From Limnanthes douglasii subsp. nivea (lineage: Eukaryota; Streptophyta; Magnoliopsida; Brassicales; Limnanthaceae): DNA of 64,000 nucleotides. Below are positions 54,571 through 64,000 of this stretch, in pieces (position 1 is the first letter of the stretch; the number at the start of each line of letters is the position of its first letter). The translations under genes and the position numbers were made by a program. Below the pieces are notes generated by a model. The model was not told the DNA's origin. It searched no databases and was given only the letters and a program-made list of their open reading frames with translations. Location of the stretch: the NCBI GenBank assembly GCA_036936605.1, contig JAUPFV010000002.1, forward strand, positions 216,001,046 through 216,065,045, in the 5' to 3' direction.

Positions 54571-55575
54571 TTAATCGGCCAGATTTCCATGGTTTAATCC
54601 TTGTCTCAAAGAAGCTATTTCTACTTGCTCAAAGCAATCAACTAACCTATTCTTTATGTTCACGAACCGGATTATATAGTGTTTCAGTGATACGTTTGGC
54701 TCTTGGGCATAATGGATGATAGTATCTCGATTTCCCTTCACCTCCTTACTCACTACGAACTTCCTTCCGAAGGACACCCAAAACGTGTCCAAGTTTCTGA
54801 TACAACCCTGTGGTAAGCTGTTGTACCATTTCAAAGCATTTCCCGTAAAATATTGAAAGAAGGCTCTACAAAGCAGTTTGTCATCATCATCAAAATTCAT
54901 CATAAATTTTTTAAACTGTTCCAGATGGTTGTCCGGATCTTTTCTCCTATCATACTTCTCCATTTTAGTATTGTCAAACCTCTTAGGAAGGTTTTCATAC
55001 TGTATCTTAGATGAAAATGGGGATTGCCTCCAATTCCGGCCGCGACTTAAAATAGTGTCTTCATTAGGTGTTGTAAAAATACATGGCTTATCATGGAAAG
55101 CAAAGTGATCCATCAGCAGCTGATCCACATGCCTACGACTATGGCTGTGGCTGTGAGATTACCCTTTTCCCATATGCCTTTTTAATCTTCCATGCCTATC
55201 CCTCTTTCTTGAATATTTTTTAACCAACTTTTGTTTCCCTCATCACTTCTAGATGACAAGGATTTCTCAAGCCCATCCTCATTCGAGGAGCTACTACAGG
55301 ACTCAGACTCTGAGCTCTCCACCGGCTTGGATCGATGAGACTTCTTGGACCTGCATGGGTCGTGTCTTTGCTAATGGGTCATTCTCCTTTGGGTTGCCAG
55401 TATGGTGAATGTCTAAAACTTTCGACTTTTCCTTTAAACCTATCTCTGCCTTTTTAGTGGCCCTCAACGCTTCTATTTCAGCTTTCAACCTGTCTCGTTC
55501 TTCGACCGTGTACTCATCGTTCTCACCCACCATTTCTATCAAAGGTGGTGGCACTGCTTGCTTATCTAGATTCAT
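54571..55575 (-). pseudogene. Gag N-terminus of the Tat element
   Basis: N-terminal part (55303-55575): LIEMVGENDEYTVEERDRLK, a coiled segment. The gag core (54571-55128) has DPDNHLEQFKKFMMNFDDDD, ALKWYNSLPQGCIRNLDTFW and VSLKHYIIRFVNIKNRLVDC. It is parallel to 877-1890 of the left element. A stop (about 54573) and a shift near 55240 break it from its neighbours. Confidence 0.85.
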
Positions 55576-55628
55576 CCGAACGGGTCTTTCTTACTAGTTT
55601 TGAATGCTAGATTCAGGCACCTTCTCCT

Positions 55629-55645
55629 CCCACTATGGTCGCCAA
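55629..55645 (-). other. Primer-binding site of the Tat element
   Basis: Same 17 bases and same 3-base gap to the LTR as at 1896-1912. Confidence 0.8.
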
Positions 55646-55648
55646 TTT

Positions 55649-56025
55649 GGTGTGGTTTTTTTTTAAACCGAGGGTAATTTTGTCAAGTGTTTTAGATAAT
55701 TTCAAAGGTATTAAATGTTTGGGTGTTTTGTAGTGAGAGATTTAAGTTGTCTGGTTGTATTAAATGTCCATTACCCTCATTAATAAAAGTAGTTGGGTAT
55801 GTATACCCGTAATTATAGATCCATAGGCTTTCGGGTCAAGTTATGAAACCGGGTCGAGTTTAAAGACCCATTAATTTTTAAGTAGATTAACACCTAGCTT
55901 AGTCAAAAGGTGTTTAGTGTTTTAATACTTTTGTCCTATCCGGATAGTTCAGTGGGCATTTATTGTCCGGATTACCCATGTCCGGTTTTCTCAGTGAGTG
56001 GTGGTGAATAAATCCGGACACATCA
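55649..56025 (-). repeat. 5' LTR of the Tat element
   Basis: 377 bp, TGGTGTGG...CACATCA on the plus strand. Confidence 0.9.
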
Positions 56026-56480
56026 AGAAACATTCAACATTTTCTAAATTATTGATCGATAGATATGAAATTTATTAGAATGATTCAAACTTGAAGATTA
56101 TAAAAATCTTAAACAAGTCGTATCTCTTAATCCATAACTACACTTCGAATTCAAGCTCATAGTCAATTATTTTCCTAATTAAATCAGTTCTTGAATCTTA
56201 ATCACTAATCACTCTAAAATATTTTTGGACATTGAACAGATTTGATCCAATTTCAAGTATTATCACTTGCTAAGTAGTCGAGAGAATCAAACTCCTTCTA
56301 GTGTCGATGGTGAGGCAATCTCTCGTTTTGATTGGTGTCATCCATGAACCAAGCTTGTACCATAAACACTAATTCACATCCAATTTAAGTTAATCTGGTA
56401 CAAGAATTCCCATAGATGGATAATATTTAGATTGATTGAATGGAGTGTGACTCAATTATGTTTTGGGTCTACCGATATGT
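56026..56480 (-). pseudogene. ARD gene-fragment repeat, copy 4, right half (exon 1)
   Basis: Exon 1 (about 56266-56358, minus) encodes VQAWFMDDTNQNERLPHHRH, a stop, then KEFDSLDYLA. This is the closest match to acireductone dioxygenase of all copies (QAWxMDD, RLPHH, KEF-SLD-LA). Intron sequence left of it joins to 45691 once the Tat element is ignored. Confidence 0.8.
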
Positions 56481-56489
56481 ATCATGTTT

Positions 56490-57240
56490 CATCACTAAAA
56501 AGAGCATACCCTATCTCTGGGGAAACCAGATCCATAAGACCTCATGGACTATAACCATATACCACCATGAATGGACTATCCCCAATAATCCTCTCGTGGT
56601 TCATGTTAGGGGAACTCAACATGATAAATCCTTTGATCTCATGACTTCAAATTCCCATCCACCTCTATACACAACATGTTCTCTAATATCCTGTTAGTCA
56701 CTTTGGTATGTCCATCTTTTTGTGGATGATAAGAGACACTAAAACTCAACTTCGTATTAGTAAATTGTCACATACTTTTCCAGAAATGTCATACAAACCT
56801 TGAATCTCGATCAAAGATGATATTCAAAGGTAAGTTATGTAAATGATATACTTCCCTAAAGTACAAGGTAACGTCATTTACCATATTTATTTTCTTCTTA
56901 CATGAAATAAAGTGAGCTATCTTGAAAAAATGATCAACCACCAATAAAAATAAACTATTACCTCTTTGTGTCTGTGGAAACCCATAAACGAAATCCATGC
57001 TAACACTCCTCCATGGTCCTCATGGTATAGGAAATGGTAAATATAGACCCACACTGAAAGTTGTCCCTTTTGCTATCTGACAAGTTCTGCCTCTAGCCAC
57101 AAAATGAATGATATCCCTCTTCACATATAGCCAATAAAAATGACAATATACAGATTTGAGAATTGATCTCGACCATCATGCCCCTTATTGTGCCTTTTCT
57201 ACAATATCAACAACATTCAACTCTAAAAAGAAACATAAAA
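56490..57240 (-). pseudogene. Chromovirus-type gypsy integrase fragment
   Basis: Minus strand: CQIAKG-like zinc-binding end and TFSVGLYLPFPIP (57020-57080), MDFVYGFPQTQRGNSLFLLV with first Asp, DHFFKIAHFISCKKK, FREVYHLHNLPLNIIFDRDS (second Asp), YHPQKDGHTKVTN (Glu replaced by Lys in the position of QTEV). This differs from the Tat integrase and belongs to a chromovirus-like family. It directly abuts ARD copy 4. Confidence 0.8.
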
Positions 57241-59459
57241 CATATTAATTTTGAGCATGTAGCCATTGCTCATAGAATAATCCTTTCTCAGACCAGCCTC
57301 AACATCTTCTAAGATTGGACCAAAATAAGGATATGTATATTGATTACAAATAACTTTATCGTAAATGCAACTAATTTTATAAAATCTACCATGCCACATT
57401 GCTTTTAAAATATATCCTAGCACGTTGTTTTAAGAAAAACTATCATGGCATGCTATTTTTAGAAAATATATCATGCCAACCTTGTTCATCGACTAAAAAT
57501 ATATCAAGTTACATTATTTTAACAAAATTTGGATACCATATTGTTTAAAAAAATGTTGTTTCATATAATTTTTAGATAATCTATTCTGCCACAGCCACAT
57601 AAAAATTTAACCTGCCACTGCCACATAAAATTCGACCTGTCACTGCCATACAAAATTAGAACTATTTTCTATAATTAAAATATGACCTATTTGTCTTACT
57701 TAAAATCTATCATATTCGCCTTATCTAGAATCTGTCATGTTTGTCTTATCTATTATCTATTATATAGTTCATTTCCTTACCTAAAATCTATCTTGGTTGC
57801 CTCATCTAAAATTCTAAAACATGTCATATTTTCCTTGCCTAAAACTTGTCATGCTTACATGAACTAAAATCTTAAAGTCTATCATGTATGCCTTATCAAA
57901 ATCTATCTTACTCAAAATATGTCATATTTTTTTTACCTAAAATATGTCTCTCTCTCTCTCTCTCTAAAATCAAAACTCTAAAATATCTCAAACTATAAAT
58001 ATGTTCTACAATCATCATAAATCAACTACAAAATAAGTTTTTTATGACAAAACTACTCTCTTTCATCTTTAATTTTTCAATTATTGTGTTCTAGTCTTAA
58101 AAATCGTTTATGTTTCATTTTGATGAATGTATGTCTTTTTACAAAACTAAAAGTATGATCTGTAACCCTAGAATAACTTCTGTACTTATATAAGGTTCTC
58201 AACTATTTTATTTTCTTTTTTGCAACCATTTACAACGTATTTACGTGAACTCGTGCAGTTACTTTACAGAAAAACTTTATTTCTTATGTTTTCGAACCTA
58301 AAATGATTTGTATGCAACAAATTTGAACATAATTTTGCACCCAAAATATAATAAGTTTCCACACAAACTTGTTTTCCTTACTTTTGAAACCTAAAACGTT
58401 TTTACATCACCAATATTAACCTAATTCACACCTAACTTAGAGTTAGTTTCCAGACCAAGTAATTCACACCCAGCTTAGAGTTAGTTTCCATACCAATTTT
58501 ATTTTTTGTATTTCAAACCTAAAGAGCTTTTACACAACCAATTTAAACATAATTTCACACATAACTTATTGTAACTTTCCAAACATTTTTTTCAAACATT
58601 TTAAAACCTTTTATACAACATATTTGAACGTAATATCGCACCCAACTTCCAGTAGTTTAAATACTGATATACATGTATTTTTTATTTCATAATGCAGATA
58701 AAAAATGACAATAATATATAACATATCAGGATTCATACCTGTAATTCGGTAGTTGAATTCATCACCTATAAAGACGCTCATCTACAAGCTTTGTAAAACA
58801 TACATTTCTATCTTCTAATTAAAGATTAGTCTAACCATAAGTATCTTGTTAATTCATCAAAGAATAACTTGAAGAAAATATAAAAAAATATTCTTTTGAC
58901 ACTAAGAATGAAGCTTTTATATTTGCTGAAAAGCATATTAAAATTACAAGAAATGATGTAATTCCCAGTTTAAGTGTTAAGTCAAGGAAAGCAAGAGTAG
59001 CATGAAAAAAATAGAGTCAATTTTTTTTAAAATGAAGAGCAATAATAAAGAATCCTCACAACTTACTTTCGAGATTCGTGGCTCAACAAAAAAGATAACA
59101 TTAGTGTTTTTGTAATTTTACAATGGAAAAACCTATTTTCGCAACCATTTGTACTCTTGATTACTAAACAAAAATATATTTTTATAATTTTAGAATTGAA
59201 AACCTATTTTCACTACTACTTTACTCTTAATTATGCAACCAAATGTAACAAAATATAAATATGTTTTTGCAGGATACAATCAAGCTTGCTGCAGTTTCAC
59301 AAGGAGAACAAGCTATCAAAGATGTAGTTATACTCATAATGTTGTATATTTTGCAACATTAATTTTCACCATATCCGAATAAATATTAACTACTTTAACA
59401 ATAAAATATTTTAAAGACTTTTCGAAAATAAATCTCCTATGGCAGGGCATAAACTATAA
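57241..59459. other. AT-rich stretch with degenerate short repeats
   Basis: No gene. 57590-57660 repeats CCACTGCCACATAAAATT-like units. 57680-57950 repeats CTAAAATCTATCAT-like units of about 25-40 bases. A TC run lies at 57951-57965. 58240-58640 has recurring AACCTAAAA and TTTACACAACCAATTT words. A tandem 38-bp duplication is listed separately. It may be remains of the same gypsy family. Confidence 0.5.
58423..58498 (+). repeat. 38-bp tandem duplication
   Basis: AATTCACACCTAACTTAGAG at 58423 and AATTCACACCCAGCTTAGAG at 58461, each followed by TTAGTTTCC. Confidence 0.85.
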
Positions 59460-59940
59460 GATAAAAGCTAATAAGTCCAGTGATAATATATTGCACAATG
59501 AAATTATAAACAACAATTGGTTGTGTAGCACTACTTGTGGTAATACTACTTGTGGTAAGTACTACTTGTGGTAAGTACTACTAGTCATGCTCGTCGAGAG
59601 TGGTCAGTTTGAGTACTAATTTCTCACAATTTTGATAGAATAAAGCCTATTTTGTTTGTTTACTAGCACAATATAACTGTAGGATTTCTCAACTACAGCA
59701 TTCTCTCTTTTTTAAAAAGTATTCGCCCTCGAATTCACATAAAAAACGGGCTCAGCAAAGGACACCAAATTCTTCACATTAAAGACATTGTGGGTTTTCA
59801 TACGGCTTGTCTGCTTCCACTTGTAGGCATTCAGATTGATCTTCTCCACGATCTCATATGGACCAACCTTCCTGGCTGAAAGCTTATTGATGTAGATGAG
59901 GCGGCCCACAACTATGTAGTTGTTCTGAACGAACACAAAT
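59460..59940 (-). pseudogene. Chromovirus-type gypsy integrase C-terminus and tail, fragment 2
   Basis: Minus strand (59712-59936): VGRLIYINKLSARKVGPYEI, VEKINLNAYKW, THNVFNVKNLVSF, then PVFYVNSRANTF and a stop. This is the GPY/F module and end of a gypsy integrase. To the left (59529-59582) three 17-bp units TACTACTTGTGGTAAG lie inside the tail. Same family as 44980-45255 and 62250-62430, and possibly the other end of the integrase at 56490-57240. Confidence 0.75.
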
Positions 59941-62249
59941 GAGCTTTATTACTGACTCAAGTGTTGGATTTAGGTACCGCGTGTACTCAAATCGATCGTA
60001 TCAACGAGTTCAACAACTATTTTTCAAGCTATTAAAATATTTTGAAACCATTTTTTTCAGCAATGATGGATAAAGAGCAATCAAGAAAAAAATTTCATTT
60101 CTTCTGATAAGGTATACAATGATAATTATTGGTCTGTTTCAATTTATAATGTATAATGGTAAAGTTTTGGTCGATGATGTTTTTTTTGTAACTACGAATA
60201 AAAGATTATCTACAGTTAATAATAGAAACGTTAAAGTTGGAACATCTTCATATATTTTATCCTTTTAGTGAGAAATTTGGTAATACATTTTGTTATGAAG
60301 AAAATATACATCCAAAGCAGAACCATTTGGTATATTTAAATCATCATTTTATCTTTACGGAACTATATTTTTATCGTAAAAACATATACATATGGGATTC
60401 TGCTAAATTTTCCAACTGAATCCAGTAAGATGATTTGCATAAAAGTATGCATGCCAAATTTTCTAAAACCAAAGTTAAGGAGCCCTTGACGGTTCAATGA
60501 AATGATCAAATCACCAAACATATTCTTAAACATAAACTCGATAAATTTGGAGACATGAAACTTCTTTGCCACCATCATTAATATTTCATGATGAGAAACT
60601 ACTTTTCAATGTCATTGAGAGAGGATCAACATGAAGGCCATGTGTTCAAAAGCCCTTCGATGGAAGAAATTTTATTTGGGCTCCGAAAGGGCACTCTTTA
60701 CCTAGACGAAGTGTAGAGAAGCCCTTCCGTGGAAGAAATTTTATTTGGGCTCTGAAAGGGAACTCTTTACTTGGACGAAATGTAGATGTGCGTTAAGGTA
60801 GGATAAAAATGTTAGAATTATGATAAACAAACTGATTCCCGAGAGCTAGATCCTATAGACTCTGTTGTCCCAGTCCAAAAGAACATAATTAACCAAAAAT
60901 ATAAAGAGTTATGATTAGTATAAAAGAAATTTTGGGAGTGAATGTTTTGTCACGGAAAAATGAAGCAAAACAATCACTTGTATTGGACTACATGATGATA
61001 TTGGAGGTAAACTATTCATTTCTTTTATTACTATTTTCTTCAAATTTATAGATTTGAGAGTGCAACTAGGGTGTTAGATGAAATGCATGGAAAAGATGTG
61101 GCGTGACTAATGTGATCGATGGCTGTACAAGGGTTTCATAATAAAAAAAATATTTCTTTCTTGTGTTGAGCTATTATTGATGTGGTTTCAAGCGATATAA
61201 ATCATAACTCTATCACTAGAAGGGAAATAAAGCCTATTTTTTAATTCAACGAGATTCAGACAATGGTTGTTCTTGAGAAAACTATAAATGGAAAATGTGT
61301 AACTAGCAATAGTAGTATGAGAAAACAAAGTTTTGAGTCACGTTTGACCATGAAAAGTGCTATGAAATTTTTTATAGCACAGTCAAGTAATCTCATCAAA
61401 AGCCGACCCATTGAGATAATCAGTACTCCTACTCTATTTGATACTAAGTTGGGATATAAACCATTAACAAGTAAATTGTAAAGTGTATACACTTAGCCAA
61501 GAATATGATTGATGCAATATAGGCTGTGGTTTCTGTTTGTAATTGTATTCACTTGTAAAGATAATCTAGGACTAAGAGCATGACAAATACATACAGTTCA
61601 TGAATAGTAACTCTGCATAAGCTAACAAATACGTTGAAAACTAAATATTGTTCTCACCTAAAATACATAGGTTTTATAGTCTCATGTCAAATATAAGTTA
61701 TTGGACATTTTATTATCGATGCCATGTTGAAGGCTAAGAGCGTTACGTAGGACATGCAGAAATATTTTAATGAACAAAATAAGTTTTTGACTTTTATTGC
61801 TGAAAACCAACATGAGGGTTCATAACGGAGCTTGGCTTCCGCATAAGTAATTTTTAGTATAATCGTAGATTGTTTGAGTGACATTTTTCATCAAAATTCT
61901 CAAATTCAGAAAATCCTTGAAAAAAGCAACACTGAAACATCTAGGCAACTAGCAACTCTTAAGAGCATGTTTATGGAAGAGGTTATTAAAGGAAGAAGGA
62001 AACCTTAGCCCATATTGCAGTAATTGTATCAAGTTTGATATCTAAAAATACTACTATGGTATTAGAGGCTTCATTGGTGAACCCTGGGTTCTTTGAAGTT
62101 TTTAAAGCTAGCATCTTAGTTGATCTCAGGTTGTATGAGCCTTTTAAAATAGATATTTTTTTACTTGTATGTATGGATTTATTATGTTGTAATAGACGTT
62201 TGAGGTCAACCTAGTTGAGAATATGTTGAAGAGTCAAATAGTGATGATG
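59941..62249. other. Long non-coding stretch
   Basis: 59945-60015 continues the tail shared with 62335-62425 (ACTCAAATCGA... GTATCAACGAG/ATCTATGAG). Apart from a 69-bp tandem duplication at 60651-60788, I see no gene; short open frames here show no recognisable motif. Confidence 0.4.
60651..60788 (+). repeat. 69-bp tandem duplication
   Basis: AGCCCTTCGATGGAAGAAAT starts at 60651 and AGCCCTTCCGTGGAAGAAAT at 60720. The copies differ at only a few bases. Confidence 0.9.
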
Positions 62250-62430
62250 GCATTGAGAATTTGACAGCAAAGTCTTCTCAACCGGGAGAGGATAATGTAG
62301 ACCAAACAATTCACAACTATGTAGATGTTTTGGACAAGCGCAAATGGACCTTATTGCTGACTTATGTATCATATTTGGGGGTCATGGGTACTCAAATCGA
62401 GTGTATCTATGAGGCCAATAACTGTTGAGA
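62250..62430 (+). pseudogene. Chromovirus-type gypsy tail, fragment 3 (plus strand)
   Basis: Encodes SSQPGEDNVDQTIHNYVDVL, DKRKWTLLLTYVSYLGVMG and TQIECIYEANN, then a stop. Opposite orientation to fragments 1 and 2. Confidence 0.6.
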
Positions 62431-63540
62431 ATGTGACAAGTTCACCAGGTTTAGGCCCGAAATTCCAACTTTTACGGACCAAAAAATCTATTTTTATTAT
62501 GTTTTAATTTTTTTTTTTAATTTTTTAATTTTTTTATAATCAAATCAAATCTAATTGTTTCAACATTTTATTTGTCTCTAGTTTAAGATATTTACTACTT
62601 TCTTTGTATTCTGATTAAGATTTTAAACAATTTATTTATAAAGTTTTATATACTCTAAATTTTAGACAATTTTTGTTGAATTAGAATTAAAAAATTATGT
62701 TGTTGAACTTATGAGTTCATATTACCCTTGGATTAGGTTTTAGCAATCGTTGTTTCTTTTCATTATTCTGATGCATCAGTTTTTCATCAGAGCCTTCATT
62801 CTTGTTACGTGGATACATGAAGCATGCTTCGAAAGCTTGATTTTTTTATTCAAAGTCTAAATAAGAGAAAAAAATTTGTTTCTTCTACCCTCCCTCGTGG
62901 TTTGGATGAGAAAAAGCTTTCGAAAATTTATATGATTTCAAGATTTGTCAAATATCGTAGCCACACACTCAATCAATTTAGCAAAATGGGTGGGTCATAC
63001 CCACTTATGTAACATCAATATGGATGTCTATTGGACATTTACAACCTGTTGACTTGTCATAGGTCTCAACTGGACTTGATTTGGAACTCTAGGTCAGAAT
63101 ATGGTCGAAGGGTGAAAAGTTTGGATCGGTTTTCTGAGAAATTTGGGTTCGAGGTTGTTGGTAGATCACCATTAGAGGTTGTAAACTCTGGCCTTGCTGG
63201 GATATAGAAACAAAATCCGATACTTGAGTTTCTTCCACGAGTGTTCATTTTTCTACTTGCACTAGCAAAGAATCGAACGTAATTCCATGTTTCCAGCAAC
63301 AATATTATTTAAAATTTCGGGTAGGAATCCATCATATATGTTGCAGAAGAAACCAACTCTGCACAACCTTACAGATCAGTTTTTTTTTAATAAAACGCCC
63401 AATATACTCCCTCAGTCTCTCCTTAACTTTATGTCAGCAATTAATGATCATGTCTCCGTTTTCTCAGAACCTTTTACTTCCCATAAAATGCTATCTAAAT
63501 AGAGTCCATAACATATCAAATTTTTTTACGCAACCTTAAC
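62431..63540. other. Spacer without recognised gene
   Basis: AT-rich to about 62700, then less biased sequence. Short open frames only; none matches a family I know. Confidence 0.4.
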
Positions 63541-64000
63541 AATTTTACTATTTCGAAGCGCCATCTTTGAATGTTTGAGAGAAAGCCCAACACAGTAGTT
63601 TGTCATCCTCACCAAAGTTTATTATAAATTCTTTGAATTTTTTATATGGTTATTGGGATTCCATCGAATTTCTCCAACATGGAGATATTGAAACCATTCT
63701 ACATGTGTGCTGATACAATTTCGACAGACAAAGGGGATTATCTCTAATTATGACCTATGTTATATAACTTTCCCAAGGGCTTTCATTTGCCATTGTATAT
63801 AGACCCTCTTCGGTATGGTTTGTGAATTGATTACTCATCTGGTAACCAAAACTCATACCGTCTAAAGGGACTTGGACATGGGGTGCTTCTTGTTCCCCTC
63901 TTCTAATAGTTATCGCTCTATCCCTAGCCTCGGACACCGGTGTCTTCTTATATGTGTTATTTCTCTTATTCCTCGGATCCCTGACTTGTTTGTATGTTCA
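63541..64000 (-). pseudogene. Tat-like gypsy gag fragment at right edge
   Basis: Minus strand: EARDRAITIRRGEQEAPH, then MSNQFTNHTEEGLYTMANE (63755-63937), matching the N-terminal gag of the 18426-20720 element (GSQFANPLDERLF). Past a gap come FINFGEDDKLLCWAFSQTF-like sequences (63545-63640), the gag core. Frames change at least twice. Cut by the window end. Confidence 0.75.

Larger units (their letters stand above)
45692..56025 (-). mobile_element. Tat-lineage Ty3/gypsy retrotransposon, two LTRs, 10.3 kb, nested in ARD copy 4
   Basis: LTRs at 45692-46063 and 55649-56025 flank, in minus orientation, a primer-binding site, gag, protease, reverse transcriptase, RNase H, a second RNase H-like region, integrase, a plus-strand accessory gene, and a polypurine tract next to the 3' LTR. 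Two RNase H-like regions and an opposite-strand ORF are the mark of the Tat/Retand/Ogre group. Flanks AGAGA and AGAAA could be a degraded 5-bp target duplication. All frames have stops; the LTRs differ at many sites, so insertion is not recent. Confidence 0.9.

Noticed and set aside
61256..61492. Overlapping 72-78-aa frames on both strands
   Set aside because: No motif or codon pattern supporting either; probably chance.

Overview
This window is repeat-rich nuclear DNA of a flowering plant, almost certainly a eudicot; I cannot name the genus. The evidence is AT-rich DNA packed with Tat-lineage and chromovirus-type Ty3/gypsy elements, a Ty1/copia fragment, a LINE, large Mutator-like elements (MULEs) carrying an Ulp1-type protease gene, and an FCP1/CPL4-like phosphatase gene. 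No rRNA or tRNA gene was recognised, and only one ordinary host gene looks intact.

Layout. 1-2290: 5' end of a reverse-oriented Tat element (gag, primer-binding site, LTR). 2437-3025: first copy of a dispersed non-coding repeat (repeat A). 3063-5301: decayed, spliced Tat accessory ORF on the plus strand. 6362-8570: mosaic of a Tat solo LTR, a piece of a MULE Ulp1 gene and a decayed integrase. 9431-18425: MULE-1, with its right end missing. 18426-20720 and rightwards: 5' part of another Tat-like element, abutting the MULE. 21624-22616: intronless FCP1/CPL4-like phosphatase, followed by a 47-bp and a 61-bp tandem repeat. 23784-30420: an acireductone dioxygenase (ARD) gene-fragment repeat, a truncated LINE, repeat A again, a copia LTR and integrase, and a second ARD-fragment copy. 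30807-42090: MULE-2, with both terminal inverted repeats. 42180-45691: a decayed transposon ORF, ARD-fragment copy 3, a chromovirus tail, and the left half of ARD-fragment copy 4. 45692-56025: a Tat element with two LTRs inserted into ARD copy 4, whose right half is at 56026-56480. 56490-64000: chromovirus integrase and tail remnants, AT-rich DNA with small tandem repeats, and a gag fragment at the right edge.

How the parts work together. Each MULE is built as terminal repeat, plus-strand transposase, a small acidic-protein gene on the minus strand, a minus-strand Ulp1-like gene with many introns and a Q-rich exon, terminal repeat. The Tat element has gag, protease, reverse transcriptase, two RNase H-like regions and integrase on the minus strand, and an intron-containing accessory gene on the opposite strand next to the 3' LTR. 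All of these reading frames carry stops or frameshifts, so the elements look inactive.

Most unusual signals. (i) The introns and spacers of both MULEs are filled with short palindromes of one family per element: an AACTCTCAGG/CCTGAGAGTT core in MULE-2 and a TTCGCA/TGCGAA core in MULE-1. They lie at comparable positions, as if each element homogenises its own palindromes. (ii) A third small acidic gene is conserved in both MULEs together with its TATA region. (iii) ARD exons 1 and 2 with upstream sequence occur four times as a dispersed duplication.
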